In this document: piece by piece, positions 24,006-34,403 of the stretch
How the letters are laid out: the number at the start of each line of letters is the position of its first letter
Position numbering within the stretch: position 1 is the first letter of the stretch
From: an uncultured Lachnospiraceae bacterium
GTDB lineage: Bacteria; Bacillota; Clostridia; Lachnospirales; Lachnospiraceae
Assembly: GCA_902779305.1 (NCBI GenBank)
Contig: CACZBD010000012.1
Coordinates: 1-64,000, forward strand
DNA length: 64,000 nucleotides
Reading direction: 5' to 3'
Position numbers and translations under genes: made by a program
Notes under the pieces: model-generated
What the model saw: only the letters and a program-made list of their open reading frames with translations
Database searches by the model: none
What the model was told of the DNA's origin: nothing

Positions 24006-27000
24006 ATGAAAAAAATATTGAAATCAATGATCGCTATCCTAATCTGTCTGACAATGGTTTTTGACGGCCCGGTGGTCAGTTCTTTTGCAGCTGAAGTAGA
24101 AAAACCGAATTCGGCAGACACCACAGGGCTTTTGAAAATAGAGTATAACGATGAGACCTCTGACGATAATGTTCAGAATATTTTCAACGGCACAGATGAG
24201 AATACCATCGAAGAAACGGAGGAAGATTCTGAAGAATTATTAACAGACGATTATCTTTATTACAAGCCTTATCCCGAGGCGAATTATGAACTTAGATATC
24301 ATGTTTTGGATGACGGAACGATCGGTATTGATGGATCTAAGAACTTAGGCACCCCATATCAAGAAGAACTTATCCTTCCAAGCGAAATTGATGGCAAAAG
24401 TGTTACAACGATAAGCAATTATGCTTTCGATACTGTTTACTATTTCACGGGTAATCTGACAATCCCGAATAGCATCACAACGATCGGAGACAGGGCATTT
24501 TGTTATGGCAGTTTTAATGGGACTCTGATATTTGGTAACAGCGTGAAGACGATTGGAGACCTGGCATTTTATGAGTGTAAAGGCTTCAAGGGTGATCTGA
24601 CGATTCCGGACAGTGTCATGGCGATAGGCGACAATGCATTCTGCAATTGCACGGGCTTTAAAGGGAACCTGATAATCGGAAGCGGTGTAGAGACGATAGG
24701 CGCCGGCGCATTTTATAAGTGCGGAAACTTTACGGGGGGGCTGATGATACCGGATAGCGTTAAAACGATAGGCACCGGTGCATTTGGTTACTGCAGTGGC
24801 TTTACTGGGGACCTTAGACTCGGAAATGGCGTAGAGACAATCGGTATGAATGCATTCACAGAATGCTCCGGCTTCACGGGAAATTTGATAATTCCGGACA
24901 GTGTCATGACGATCGGAAAATCAGCATTTTTCCAATGTACCGGTTTTAACGGTATTCTGACACTTGGAAGTAATGTAGAGACAATTGAAGACCTTGCTTT
25001 TTATAGTTGCAATGGCATTAATGGAGGTCTGAAGTTTGGGGACAACATTAAGAAGATCGGGTACAGTGCATTTGAAGGCTGCAGTGGCCTGATCGGGAGT
25101 TTGACGATTCCGGACGGCGTCACAACGATAGGAAACTATTCTTTTAGGGGCTGTGGCTTCAGCGGGACGCTGACGATTCCTGATAGTGTCACAACATTGG
25201 ATCCGTATATAAGTCATACTACAGGCTACACAAAAATAATAAACAACTCAATGACTGATTTATCTCTTTTGTCGCCATCGATTTTTGTGAAATGGAGAAA
25301 TGAAGAAACCGGAGAGCTGATCTCTACCATAAAAGAAGGAACCGCAATAAGATCAGATCATAAGGACGATGGCAGTGAGGTCCGTTATAACAAAGTAAGT
25401 TATGGGAAATACAGATTCCGTGTCAAAGATGAGAATAACGATTCTTTGGAAGGCGTGGCGATCAGTTTCAAATATCCGGGTCAGGAAGCACAGAAACAGA
25501 CAACAGATATAAACGGATGTGCGGATTTTGATCTGAATCCGGCCTGGGGACTTCCTCTTGTGGAAGCTACTAAAGAAGGTTACATGACCTGGACCAATGA
25601 AGACATGAACTGGAACTTTAATTCGAATCGGTATGAAGAGATATCCATGTATCCGGATGATTTAGAATACAAGTATAAGCTTAGAATCGCAAGATATGAA
25701 GACGGTGCAGATCTGTTAAGAGAGACCAAAACGCTATATTTAAGTAATCTGTCTACTTTACCTACTAACTTTGATTTTGAGTTGTGGTGCAGTGCGTGGG
25801 ATGCTGGCTTGGTGAGATCATATAAACTGTATCAGGGAACAAAAGAGATAGCGTCCAGCAATACGGGTATTTTCGAGCTGAATACGGGAATGTTTGAAAA
25901 AGGCGGAAAGTGCGAGATTCTCGCAGAACCAAGAGATGGAAGCGCAGGAGTAAAAACCCGGATCAATTTGAAATTTGCAAAAAAAGATAATGAGAAAATT
26001 GAGCTTTCTGTTGGAAAAGATACGAGGTTTAGGATCGGACAGGATGTCCCTATTTTTGGCGGACAGGAGATGACTTTTGATTTTCCGAAGCTTCCCGTAG
26101 ATGTTTTGATTTCCGATGAAAAGTTCCACATTGGGATCAATTTAAAAGGCTTTGAGAAATATCATGATGATGAAGAATTCAGAAAGATAGAAGAAAAACT
26201 CTATAGCGCCATCAGGGCGGACAATACTCCAAGGGACAAGAGTAGCCTGGAAGATCTTGTAAAGGAGTATAAAAACGGCAATCTTCCGGGATTTGACAAT
26301 AAAAATAAACCGGTCAAATGGAATGTGGTCGGATATTTGGAGGCGGGACTTAACGATCATGTTGCAAAAGGGATGCTGTATTTTGAACTTTCAGCTAAAG
26401 CTAATCCCAATTGGACTTTCGTGGTGGTTGCTGTCCCGGTGGTTGTTGATCTTGAACTGTCAGTCGGTGCAAAAGTGGGAGGAGAACTTACTTATAACTG
26501 GTTGACCGACAATTTCAGCGGTCGTATCTTTCTTGATCCCACGGCTAAAATTGAATTATTTGGCGGCGTGGGTGTAGGCAAAGCTGTCGGGGTCGGCGTC
26601 TACGGAAGCGGACAACTCGATCTACAGATCAATCTGGTAGATGCCAATCACAATACCGGATTGCGAAAAGCTGACCTGACAGGTGAGTTTGGAGGAAAAG
26701 CATATCTTGGGCCGTTTGAACAAAAGAAGACGTGGGCGTATCAGACATGGAATCTGTATACTGCCACGAACGGTGTGCGACAAAGTGGAGTTTATGACGC
26801 AGTGGGTTCGGCCGGAGAGACAGGTGAAGACCGCTTACTTGCCAATAATGGTATGGGCAGTGTGTTTGATTATAAGGAGATCGATGATTTTTACCGGGCG
26901 GATCTTTCGTATATGGTAAATGAATCAGCGTGGTATGGAACTGGCCGAACCGGAAATGGGAAGGAGCCGGAAAACGAATTATATGGATCGGATTCCCTTA

Positions 27001-30000
27001 TGGGCGAAGGGCTTCTGCAGTCTCCGGAGTTGAGTTCTCCTTTTGAGGAACTCCTTATAAACACTTATCAGAATGCAAGCCCGGTGGTCGTTTCGGATGG
27101 TACGAATGCATGGATGGCCTTTTTGCGGGCGGATGCGGCAAGCGGTAATGTTTATACTGTACTCAGCCGTTATGACAGTAACAGTCAGACGTGGACAGAA
27201 CCGGTAAGAGTGAACAATGATGCCATTCTTGATGACAAGCCGGATCTGATCTGTGCAGGGAACGATCTGTGGCTGACCTGTTCTGAAGCCAAGACATCTT
27301 ATCACAATGTAGGCAATGATATTCTGGATTATGCAAGAAACCGGCAGATCAGAGTACTGAAGATCAACAAAGAAACACTTGCCATAGAAGAGAGCAAAAC
27401 ATATACCGGAACCGGTTTTCTGTCCGGTCAGAGCCTGGCGTTGATAGACGGAAAACCCATTCTTTCCTATAGTGACGGGAAACTGATTGACGTTGACAGC
27501 ATCTTTGCATCACCTGAAACAAAAATATATCTGGTCGATCTGTCAACGGTGGAGAAGAATGCCGTGAAATATGCGCAAAGCAATACACCCGTCGATCAGT
27601 TTATTGCTGCAAAATATAATGATTCTCTCTGCGTTGCCTATGTGACATCGGACAATGAACTGTATGCCGGCCGGGATGGCTCCTCGGATCTTCTGGCAAG
27701 TGATGTGAACGGAAGGGTTAGTTACAATACTGTTCCCGGAACAACAAGTATGAGTATTATGTGGAACGGCGCAGATGCTTTATGTCTGCTTTCCGGCGAT
27801 GAGATTGCGGCTGCGGGAATCACAAACTATTATGATGTTGAGGATGGAACATTGTTCTTCAGTGCGGCATCGGGAGATGACGAGCATAAGTCGGTATTAA
27901 AACAGACTATGGTTTTGAACGGTGTTACCAATGAGGCAACAGTTATTAAGTGCTTTGATGCAAGATACTTTGAGGACCTGAATGCGTTTAAGCTGAACGG
28001 ATCCGTTTATCTTGCCGGTATGAACACATCGGCAAGTATATCGCGGGATGATCTGGATCTTGTCAAGGATCTTGTGTGGACAAGACTTGAGAAGGTTCAT
28101 GATCTTTCGATCACAGGCATGGAATTTGACGATGAGATCACTACTGCAGGAGAGGCGGTGCCGGTAACTTTATCGATTGAAAACCGGGGCGAGGAAACGG
28201 TATCTTCCGTAGATATTTCATTGGATAATGTATTATCAGATACGAAATCCGTGAACATACAGCCTGGTGAGACAGCGGATGTTTCGTTTGATGTTGTCAG
28301 TCCGGAAGAAATGACAACCTATACTATTTCCGTTTCCGAAACCGGGATCAGTGACAGTGAAGGAAGATGCAGTGACAATATCACATCGCTGACATTAGGC
28401 TCACCGGATCTGTCTTTGGATATGCGTCTGATCGTAAAAGACGATCAGAAAGGATTGTCCCTGGTTGTCCGAAATGAAGGAAAAAGACCGGCAGAAGGGA
28501 CACTGGTCATATATGATAAAGACGGAAAAGTTTTCAGCAAAAAGAAAACAGGCATCCTGAATGCGGATGACATTGAAACCGTTACCGTATGGATAACTGA
28601 ACAGGACAGTGACCGGTTTATCGGATCGGTCACAGCAGAACTCACAGGAATTGAGAATGAGCTGTACACCTACAACAACACCTCTTCTGTTAATGCAGAT
28701 TGGGAAGAAGAAGGCGAAGTGCAGGGTGATCCCGAGGAATTGAGCCAGGCTTCAGCACCGGTCATTACGCCTGTGACAGGAAAAGTGATAGAAAACTCTG
28801 ATCTTATTACACTGGCAAGCGAAACTGAAAATGCCACGGTGTATTATACAACCGATGGATCTGTTCCGACATCCTCTTCCCTGACATACAACGGACCGGT
28901 CGAGGCGGGGAGTATAGCCGTTGACAACAAGGTGATAATAAAGGCTATAGCCGTGGCGGAGGGATATGCACAAAGCGACATTGCCGTATCCGCATGGGCC
29001 ATAGGGACTCCTGACGAGAACATTCCGACTGCCAAAGATGAAACATTTACACATCCTTCCATTCCGTCACAGACTTATACCGGCTCTGCGATAACTCCGC
29101 CGATGGATGTTTTCTATGGGGGCAGGCCGCTGGAAGCCAAGAAGGATTATACGATCAAGTATAATAACAATACAAATGCCGGACTCGCAACATTTACCAT
29201 TACCGGTAAAGGGAATTATTCGGGCAGTGAAAGCGGACTTTTTGAGATCGTGGCAAAAAGCATTGAAGATGATGACGTTACCGTAACGGATATTCCATCA
29301 GCAAAGGTCTCTAACAAGGAACAGAAACCGGTACCTGCGATTACATATAACAAGAAGAAACTGAAAAATGGAAGCGATTTTGAGGTTGCATATTATCAGA
29401 CTTTGGAGGACGCCAAAGAACAGAAAGATCCGGTCACTCCCAAAATGGCAGGGCCCTATTATGTCAGGATTGATGGGGTGAAGAACTTTACCGGAACGCT
29501 CATCGAGTCATTTACGATAGCCGATACCAACGAGATTCCGGTCAGCAAGCTTAAGATCGATAAGATTCCGGATCAGTTGTATAGCAACGGCGAACAGATC
29601 AGACCGCTTCCCGTTGTAAAAGATGGAGGGACTAAGCTTAAAGCCGGTGACCCGATGGGAACGGATGGGGACTATGTACTTTCCTATGGTGCAAATGCTG
29701 AGATTGGTATTGGAACGGTAATGATCACCGGCAGGGGCAATTATGTCGGCTCTCGCACCGTTACATTTAAGATTACAGGTATACCGATGAACAGGGTAAC
29801 GATCACAGGGATACCGAAAACCCTTGTATATGATAAGACCGGGCAAAAACCGGAATTGACGCTTACCTATAAAGCGAACGCAAAGGCAAGTGTGGAACCG
29901 ATATTGTACGCAATAGACACAGACTATGAAGATCTGACGGATGACGCAAAGAAGGACATCAACTGTATCGTGTCATACAAGAACAATACCGATGCAGGAA

Positions 30001-30896
30001 CCGCAACCGTTTCGCTGACCGGTATTCATAAGTGCAGCGGAACGGTAAACAAGATCTTTAAGATCATGCCGTTCGTTGTGACCAATGATCCGGATGATCT
30101 GTTCAAGGTGGAATTGTCTGAGGAATCTTATCCATATGCTAAGGGCGGTACGAAACCGGTACCGCTAGTTACCTATAAGGGAGAAGAACTTACCGAAGGT
30201 GAGGATTATACTCTTGCATATTCAGGGAATTCGGCACTAAACAACGGAACAGGAAGAAACCTGCCCACTGTGAAGGTAACAGGCAAGGGGAACTTCAAGG
30301 GAACTGATGTAACAACGACTTTTAAGATCATTCAGGCGGATATGGAAACAACCGGCATCAGGGTGATCGCAAATGATGTTGTTTTCCAGAACAAACCCGG
30401 TAAGTGGGTCACAAAATACACGGTGACCGGCCCGGACGGAAAGGCTTTGAAGGCAGGGACGGATTATGAAAAGAATGTTGAAATCTCAAATGCACTGACA
30501 AATGAACTGATCACCAAAGACAAGACGGTCCCTGCCGGTACACAGATCAGGATCAAAGTAAAAGGAGCAGGCGCCTATACCGGATCTGCAACGGGAACCT
30601 ACCGGATCCTCAGTGCAGGCCATGATATCAGTAAGTTGACGGCTTCGCTTGATCCCAAGACCTATACGGGAAGCGAAATAAGGCTGTCCAAAGACGATAT
30701 CATCTGGAAATCGGGAAAGAATGATGTAGATGGTGTGGAATTTGAGATTGACGATTCGACTTACAAGAACAATCTCAACAAAGGAAAAGCAACTGTTGTT
30801 GTGCGCGGGACCGGTGACTGGGGCGGCACAAAGACCATTACCTTCACCATCGGCGCCAAAGACGTTCTCTGGTGGTGGAGAAACCTGTTGAATTAA
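24006..30896 (+). CDS. Giant secreted BspA-like LRR / Ig-like repeat protein
   Basis: A 2296-residue secreted protein. The start is MKKILKS at 24006, after GGGGTAAG; an ATG 7 codons earlier is less likely. The signal peptide covers ~1-30 (cleavage after SSFAA). Residues ~112-418 are about a dozen 23-24-residue BspA-type leucine-rich repeats (LTIPDSVxTIGxxAFxxC). Then come a carboxypeptidase-regulatory-like domain (~467-530), a long central region with glycine-rich strands, and a CARDB-like domain (~1365-1450). A chitobiase/beta-hexosaminidase C-terminal-type domain (~1578-1668; YYTTDGSVPTSSS) and about five strand-rich repeats with TYTGSxI and ATFTITGKGNYSG follow. There is no LPXTG motif; it ends WWWRNLLN. 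Likely adhesin or extracellular matrix binder. The DNA is visibly AT-richer than its flanks, and it has its own promoter and terminator. Confidence 0.88.
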   Translation: MKKILKSMIAILICLTMVFDGPVVSSFAAEVEKPNSADTTGLLKIEYNDETSDDNVQNIFNGTDENTIEETEEDSEELLTDDYLYYKPYPEANYELRYHVLDDGTIGIDGSKNLGTPYQEELILPSEIDGKSVTTISNYAFDTVYYFTGNLTIPNSITTIGDRAFCYGSFNGTLIFGNSVKTIGDLAFYECKGFKGDLTIPDSVMAIGDNAFCNCTGFKGNLIIGSGVETIGAGAFYKCGNFTGGLMIPDSVKTIGTGAFGYCSGFTGDLRLGNGVETIGMNAFTECSGFTGNLIIPDSVMTIGKSAFFQCTGFNGILTLGSNVETIEDLAFYSCNGINGGLKFGDNIKKIGYSAFEGCSGLIGSLTIPDGVTTIGNYSFRGCGFSGTLTIPDSVTTLDPYISHTTGYTKIINNSMTDLSLLSPSIFVKWRNEETGELISTIKEGTAIRSDHKDDGSEVRYNKVSYGKYRFRVKDENNDSLEGVAISFKYPGQEAQKQTTDINGCADFDLNPAWGLPLVEATKEGYMTWTNEDMNWNFNSNRYEEISMYPDDLEYKYKLRIARYEDGADLLRETKTLYLSNLSTLPTNFDFELWCSAWDAGLVRSYKLYQGTKEIASSNTGIFELNTGMFEKGGKCEILAEPRDGSAGVKTRINLKFAKKDNEKIELSVGKDTRFRIGQDVPIFGGQEMTFDFPKLPVDVLISDEKFHIGINLKGFEKYHDDEEFRKIEEKLYSAIRADNTPRDKSSLEDLVKEYKNGNLPGFDNKNKPVKWNVVGYLEAGLNDHVAKGMLYFELSAKANPNWTFVVVAVPVVVDLELSVGAKVGGELTYNWLTDNFSGRIFLDPTAKIELFGGVGVGKAVGVGVYGSGQLDLQINLVDANHNTGLRKADLTGEFGGKAYLGPFEQKKTWAYQTWNLYTATNGVRQSGVYDAVGSAGETGEDRLLANNGMGSVFDYKEIDDFYRADLSYMVNESAWYGTGRTGNGKEPENELYGSDSLMGEGLLQSPELSSPFEELLINTYQNASPVVVSDGTNAWMAFLRADAASGNVYTVLSRYDSNSQTWTEPVRVNNDAILDDKPDLICAGNDLWLTCSEAKTSYHNVGNDILDYARNRQIRVLKINKETLAIEESKTYTGTGFLSGQSLALIDGKPILSYSDGKLIDVDSIFASPETKIYLVDLSTVEKNAVKYAQSNTPVDQFIAAKYNDSLCVAYVTSDNELYAGRDGSSDLLASDVNGRVSYNTVPGTTSMSIMWNGADALCLLSGDEIAAAGITNYYDVEDGTLFFSAASGDDEHKSVLKQTMVLNGVTNEATVIKCFDARYFEDLNAFKLNGSVYLAGMNTSASISRDDLDLVKDLVWTRLEKVHDLSITGMEFDDEITTAGEAVPVTLSIENRGEETVSSVDISLDNVLSDTKSVNIQPGETADVSFDVVSPEEMTTYTISVSETGISDSEGRCSDNITSLTLGSPDLSLDMRLIVKDDQKGLSLVVRNEGKRPAEGTLVIYDKDGKVFSKKKTGILNADDIETVTVWITEQDSDRFIGSVTAELTGIENELYTYNNTSSVNADWEEEGEVQGDPEELSQASAPVITPVTGKVIENSDLITLASETENATVYYTTDGSVPTSSSLTYNGPVEAGSIAVDNKVIIKAIAVAEGYAQSDIAVSAWAIGTPDENIPTAKDETFTHPSIPSQTYTGSAITPPMDVFYGGRPLEAKKDYTIKYNNNTNAGLATFTITGKGNYSGSESGLFEIVAKSIEDDDVTVTDIPSAKVSNKEQKPVPAITYNKKKLKNGSDFEVAYYQTLEDAKEQKDPVTPKMAGPYYVRIDGVKNFTGTLIESFTIADTNEIPVSKLKIDKIPDQLYSNGEQIRPLPVVKDGGTKLKAGDPMGTDGDYVLSYGANAEIGIGTVMITGRGNYVGSRTVTFKITGIPMNRVTITGIPKTLVYDKTGQKPELTLTYKANAKASVEPILYAIDTDYEDLTDDAKKDINCIVSYKNNTDAGTATVSLTGIHKCSGTVNKIFKIMPFVVTNDPDDLFKVELSEESYPYAKGGTKPVPLVTYKGEELTEGEDYTLAYSGNSALNNGTGRNLPTVKVTGKGNFKGTDVTTTFKIIQADMETTGIRVIANDVVFQNKPGKWVTKYTVTGPDGKALKAGTDYEKNVEISNALTNELITKDKTVPAGTQIRIKVKGAGAYTGSATGTYRILSAGHDISKLTASLDPKTYTGSEIRLSKDDIIWKSGKNDVDGVEFEIDDSTYKNNLNKGKATVVVRGTGDWGGTKTITFTIGAKDVLWWWRNLLN

Positions 30897-30908
30897 ACAA
30901 ATGAATCT

Positions 30909-30943
30909 GCTCCCGGCGAGAAATTGCCGGGAGCTTTCTTTTT
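30909..30943 (+). terminator. Strong terminator of BspA-like gene
   Basis: GCTCCCGGC (30909-30917) and GCCGGGAGC (30926-30934) form a 9-bp stem, followed by TTTCTTTTT. It starts 12 bp past the stop codon. Confidence 0.92.
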
Positions 30944-30993
30944 AAAATGACCCCTAACCAAATCCCCCGGGGCCTGCCAAAGCCTGAAGTTAG

Positions 30994-31022
30994 TTGCATA
31001 TGAAAGCACGAGAATGTATAAT
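30994..31022 (+). promoter_or_regulatory. Promoter of diguanylate cyclase gene
   Basis: TTGCAT (30994-30999), 17 nt, TATAAT (31017-31022). It gives an ~80-nt leader to the ATG at 31109. Confidence 0.7.
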
Positions 31023-31108
31023 ATATTGGGTATTTTCTGAAAAAGCCGGTGAATGCCTGCAAAAACTGCAAGCTGACAGCGGCTTTTCATGATTATGACG
31101 GGGGTTAT

Positions 31109-32410
31109 ATGAAAGAGAAGAAAACGGGCGAAGGTAAAAAAGTTGAACTGAGAACCAGCGAATTCAGACAATCCCTTTTGTTTATCCTGATCGGTCTTCT
31201 GATCTCCCTGATGCTGATCGTGGTCTTTTCGCGTGTGATCACGCAGATCAGCGCAACGATGACCTATGACACGACCATGGCCGTCAAGAAGAACATGCTG
31301 CAGGAGTATGTCAATAACATGATGCTCTATCTGGATGAGGAGCGGGAGGAATACCTGCAGGCACATCCGGGTGCAACGGAAGAAGAGATCGAGGCGGAAA
31401 TGCTTTTGCTTGCCCGTAAGCGGATCTACGGGGAAAAGCACGAGGACGGCGCTTATATGTGGATCCAGAAGGTCCTGGATTACAACGGCGGGGACAATTA
31501 CGCGATCCGCCTGATCCATCCGAACCTTTCGGATACCGAAGGCTGCTATCTGTCCACGAATGAAGTCAATCAGATGGGGATGAAGGCGTACGAGATCGAA
31601 CTTGCCGGCATCCGGGAGAACGGAGAGATCTTCCAGAATTATGCGTTCAAGAAGATCAATTCCGATGAGGTTACGGAAAAAGTCACCTACGCCGCACTCT
31701 ACAAACCCTATGACTGGATCATCTGCATGGGCGTCAACATTGACGATCTGGATCATTACCGTATCCAGGCACAGGAACATATGCGCACCTATCAGATCAT
31801 CGTGCTCGCGGCGATCTCCATCACCTGGCTGGTCCTTTTGTTCCTGATGTTCTTCGTATACGGGAAGACCAGACGCAGGCTCTTTGAGAAGAAGAATAAG
31901 GAACTGAAAGACAAACTCAATTGGGATGCGATGACCAACGCCAATTCCAGAGCGTTCGGAGAACGGCACCTGGAAAAGGAATACCTGGAATACAAGGGCG
32001 GCAAACGCAATACTTTGATCTTAATGATGGATGTGGATTATTTCAAATCCTTTAACGATAAATACGGACATGATGTCGGCGATCAGGTGTTACGATCCTT
32101 CGTGCAGGCGATCCGCAGCTGTGTCCGTACAACGGATTCCGTGGTCCGCTGGGGCGGAGACGAATTCATCGTGATCCTGCAGAACGTAACACCGTCGGTT
32201 TTGCCGGATGTTGCCAACAAGATCTTAAATGCCGTCAGAGCCATTGAACTGCCGGAACTGGAGCAGGATCATAAGATCACGGCATCCATGGGCTTTGCCT
32301 ATTTCGCAGAAGCGGATGCGGACTATAAAGCAACGCTTTCGAGGGCCGATGAAGCACTCTATCATGTGAAAGAGTGCGGCAGAAACAACTGGCGTCTGGC
32401 AGAAACATAA
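31109..32410 (+). CDS. Membrane diguanylate cyclase with extracellular Cache-like sensor
   Basis: A 433-residue protein that should make cyclic di-GMP. The ATG at 31109 (after GGGGG) is preferred over a GTG at 31049 that lacks a ribosome binding site. Membrane helices at ~20-45 and ~230-250 bracket an extracytoplasmic Cache-like domain containing YMWIQKVLDYNGGDNYAIRLIHPNL. The catalytic GGDEF domain has MMDVDYFKSFNDKYGHDVGD and RWGGDEF with intact G349-G350-D351-E352-F353. An RTTD inhibitory I-site lies five residues before the signature, so product feedback is expected. No EAL domain is present. Confidence 0.9.
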   Translation: MKEKKTGEGKKVELRTSEFRQSLLFILIGLLISLMLIVVFSRVITQISATMTYDTTMAVKKNMLQEYVNNMMLYLDEEREEYLQAHPGATEEEIEAEMLLLARKRIYGEKHEDGAYMWIQKVLDYNGGDNYAIRLIHPNLSDTEGCYLSTNEVNQMGMKAYEIELAGIRENGEIFQNYAFKKINSDEVTEKVTYAALYKPYDWIICMGVNIDDLDHYRIQAQEHMRTYQIIVLAAISITWLVLLFLMFFVYGKTRRRLFEKKNKELKDKLNWDAMTNANSRAFGERHLEKEYLEYKGGKRNTLILMMDVDYFKSFNDKYGHDVGDQVLRSFVQAIRSCVRTTDSVVRWGGDEFIVILQNVTPSVLPDVANKILNAVRAIELPELEQDHKITASMGFAYFAEADADYKATLSRADEALYHVKECGRNNWRLAET

Positions 32411-32433
32411 AACTGGTATTTTTACGGCATTTA

Positions 32434-32442
32434 TGGTATAAT
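32434..32442 (+). promoter_or_regulatory. Extended -10 promoter of tig
   Basis: TG, one base, TATAAT (32437-32442), about 45 bp before the trigger factor ATG. The -35 region is weak. Confidence 0.6.
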
Positions 32443-32486
32443 ATTTGCCGTGTGTTCAGACAAAATGACAGGAGGAACAAAACAGA

Positions 32487-33776
32487 ATGAGTTTACAGGT
32501 CGAGAACAAAGAGAAAAATATGGCAGTGCTGACGATCGAGGTGAGCGCGGAAGAGTTTGACAAAGCGATCCAGGCTGCTTATCAGAAGAACAAGAATAAG
32601 ATGAGTGTTCCCGGCTTCAGAAAAGGCAAAGTGCCCTACCAGATGATCGAGCGGATGTACGGCGCGGGTGTTTTTTATGAAGATGCGGCGAATATTCTGA
32701 TCCCGGAAGCTTATGATAAGGAACTGGAAGAACATAAAGAACTCGAGGTCGTTTCTCGTCCGAAGGTGGATGTGGTGCAGATCGAAAAAGGAAAACCGTT
32801 CATTTTCACCGCTGAAGTTGCCTTAAAGCCTTCCGTGGAGCTCGGGAAATACAAAGGTGTGAAAATCGATAAGATCGACGATGCGGTTTCCGATGAGGAC
32901 GTACAGAAGGAGATCGACAAGGAAAGAGAGAACAACGCAAGGACCATCAGCATCGAGGACCGTCCCGTCAAGGATCAGGACATGACCGTCATTGATTTTG
33001 AAGGATTCGTGGATGATGTGCCGTTTGAAGGCGGTAAGGGCGAGAATTATCCGTTGACGATCGGCTCCGGCGCGTTCATTCCGGGATTTGAGGACCAGCT
33101 GATCGGTGCGAAGCTGAACGAGGAAACGGAAGTCAAGGTGACTTTCCCCGAAGATTATCATGCAGAGAACTTAAAGGGAAAAGACGCCTTATTCAAAGTC
33201 ACGGTCAAGGAGATCAAGGAAAAAGAACTTCCGGAGGTGGATGACGAATTTGCTTCCGAGGTTTCCGAATTCGATACACTTGAAGAATACAAAGAAGATA
33301 TCCGCAAGAAACTGAGCGAACAGAAGGAAAAAGAAGCCAAGGCGAAGAAGGAAGATGCCGTGATGGAAGCAGTCATCGCGGATGCGAAGATGGAGATCCC
33401 CGACGCGATGATCGAAACGCAGGCGGAGCAGCTTGCCAACGATTATGCCGGAAGGCTCATGCAGCAGGGGCTGTCTTTGGAACAGTACTTCCAGTTTACC
33501 GGTCTTGACATGCCGAAATTCTTAGAGCAGATGAAGCCGACCGCGCTGAAGCGGATCCAGAGCAGACTGGTGCTTGAAGAGATCGTAAAGGCCGAGAAGA
33601 TCGAAGTCAGCGACGAGGAATACGAGGCAGAATTACAGAAGATGGCCGACGCCTACAAGATGGAGATCGACAAGCTCAAAGAAGCTTTCGGCGATACGGA
33701 GAAAGAAACCCTGACGGAAGATGTTGCGATCCAGAAGGCAGTCGATCTGATCGTTTCGGAAGCGAAGGAAAAATAA
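32487..33776 (+). CDS. tig: Trigger factor (ribosome-associated chaperone, peptidyl-prolyl isomerase)
   Basis: A 429-residue three-domain chaperone that binds nascent chains at the ribosome exit. The N-terminal ribosome-binding domain has the signature VPGFRKGKVPYQMI (residues ~42-55). The FKBP-type PPIase domain (~150-245) carries IDFEGFVDDVPFEGG and GSGAFIPGFEDQLIGA. The C-terminal helical domain is rich in K/E. AGGAGG lies upstream of the ATG. It is followed by clpP, clpX and lon, the usual Firmicute protein-quality cluster. Confidence 0.97.
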   Translation: MSLQVENKEKNMAVLTIEVSAEEFDKAIQAAYQKNKNKMSVPGFRKGKVPYQMIERMYGAGVFYEDAANILIPEAYDKELEEHKELEVVSRPKVDVVQIEKGKPFIFTAEVALKPSVELGKYKGVKIDKIDDAVSDEDVQKEIDKERENNARTISIEDRPVKDQDMTVIDFEGFVDDVPFEGGKGENYPLTIGSGAFIPGFEDQLIGAKLNEETEVKVTFPEDYHAENLKGKDALFKVTVKEIKEKELPEVDDEFASEVSEFDTLEEYKEDIRKKLSEQKEKEAKAKKEDAVMEAVIADAKMEIPDAMIETQAEQLANDYAGRLMQQGLSLEQYFQFTGLDMPKFLEQMKPTALKRIQSRLVLEEIVKAEKIEVSDEEYEAELQKMADAYKMEIDKLKEAFGDTEKETLTEDVAIQKAVDLIVSEAKEK

Positions 33777-33815
33777 ATCCCGGCAGGGAACAGAAAACAG
33801 GAAGGAATCACAGAT

Positions 33816-34403
33816 ATGAGTTTAGTACCTTACGTGATCGAGCAGACCAGCAGAGGCGAGCGTTCGTATGATATCTTTTCAAGACTCCTGAAGGAAAGGA
33901 TCATCATCTTGAGCGAAGAGGTCAATGAGACCACCTCCAGCCTGATCGTTGCGCAGATGATGTTTCTGGAAGCGGAAGATCCGGACAAGGATATCCATTT
34001 CTACATCAACAGTCCCGGCGGATCCGTGACGGACGGATTTGCGATCTATGACACGATGCATTACGTGAAATGCGATGTGGCCACCTATTGTATGGGTATG
34101 GCGGCATCCATGGGCGCATTTCTGCTTGCAGGCGGCGCGAAAGGCAAGCGTTATGCCCTGCCGAACGCGGAAGTCATGATCCATCAGCCTCTGGGCGGCG
34201 CCAAGGGACAGGCGACCGAGATCGAGATCGCTGCAAAACAGATATTAAGAACGAAAGAACGGCTGAACCGGATCCTTTCGGAGAATACCGGACAGCCCTA
34301 TGAAGTCGTTGCTGCCGATACGGAGCGCGACAACTGGAAGACGGCCGAGGAAGCTTTGGAATACGGCCTGATCGACCAGATCATTACATCGAGGACATCA
34401 TAA
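33816..34403 (+). CDS. clpP: ATP-dependent Clp protease proteolytic subunit
   Basis: A 195-residue serine protease forming the tetradecameric barrel that works with ClpX. The catalytic triad is canonical: Ser98 (GMAASMGAF), His123 (MIHQPLGG) and Asp172 (TERDNW). A GGAAGG site precedes the ATG. Its TAA overlaps the clpX ATG by one base (TAATG), so the two are translationally coupled. Confidence 0.98.
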   Translation: MSLVPYVIEQTSRGERSYDIFSRLLKERIIILSEEVNETTSSLIVAQMMFLEAEDPDKDIHFYINSPGGSVTDGFAIYDTMHYVKCDVATYCMGMAASMGAFLLAGGAKGKRYALPNAEVMIHQPLGGAKGQATEIEIAAKQILRTKERLNRILSENTGQPYEVVAADTERDNWKTAEEALEYGLIDQIITSRTS

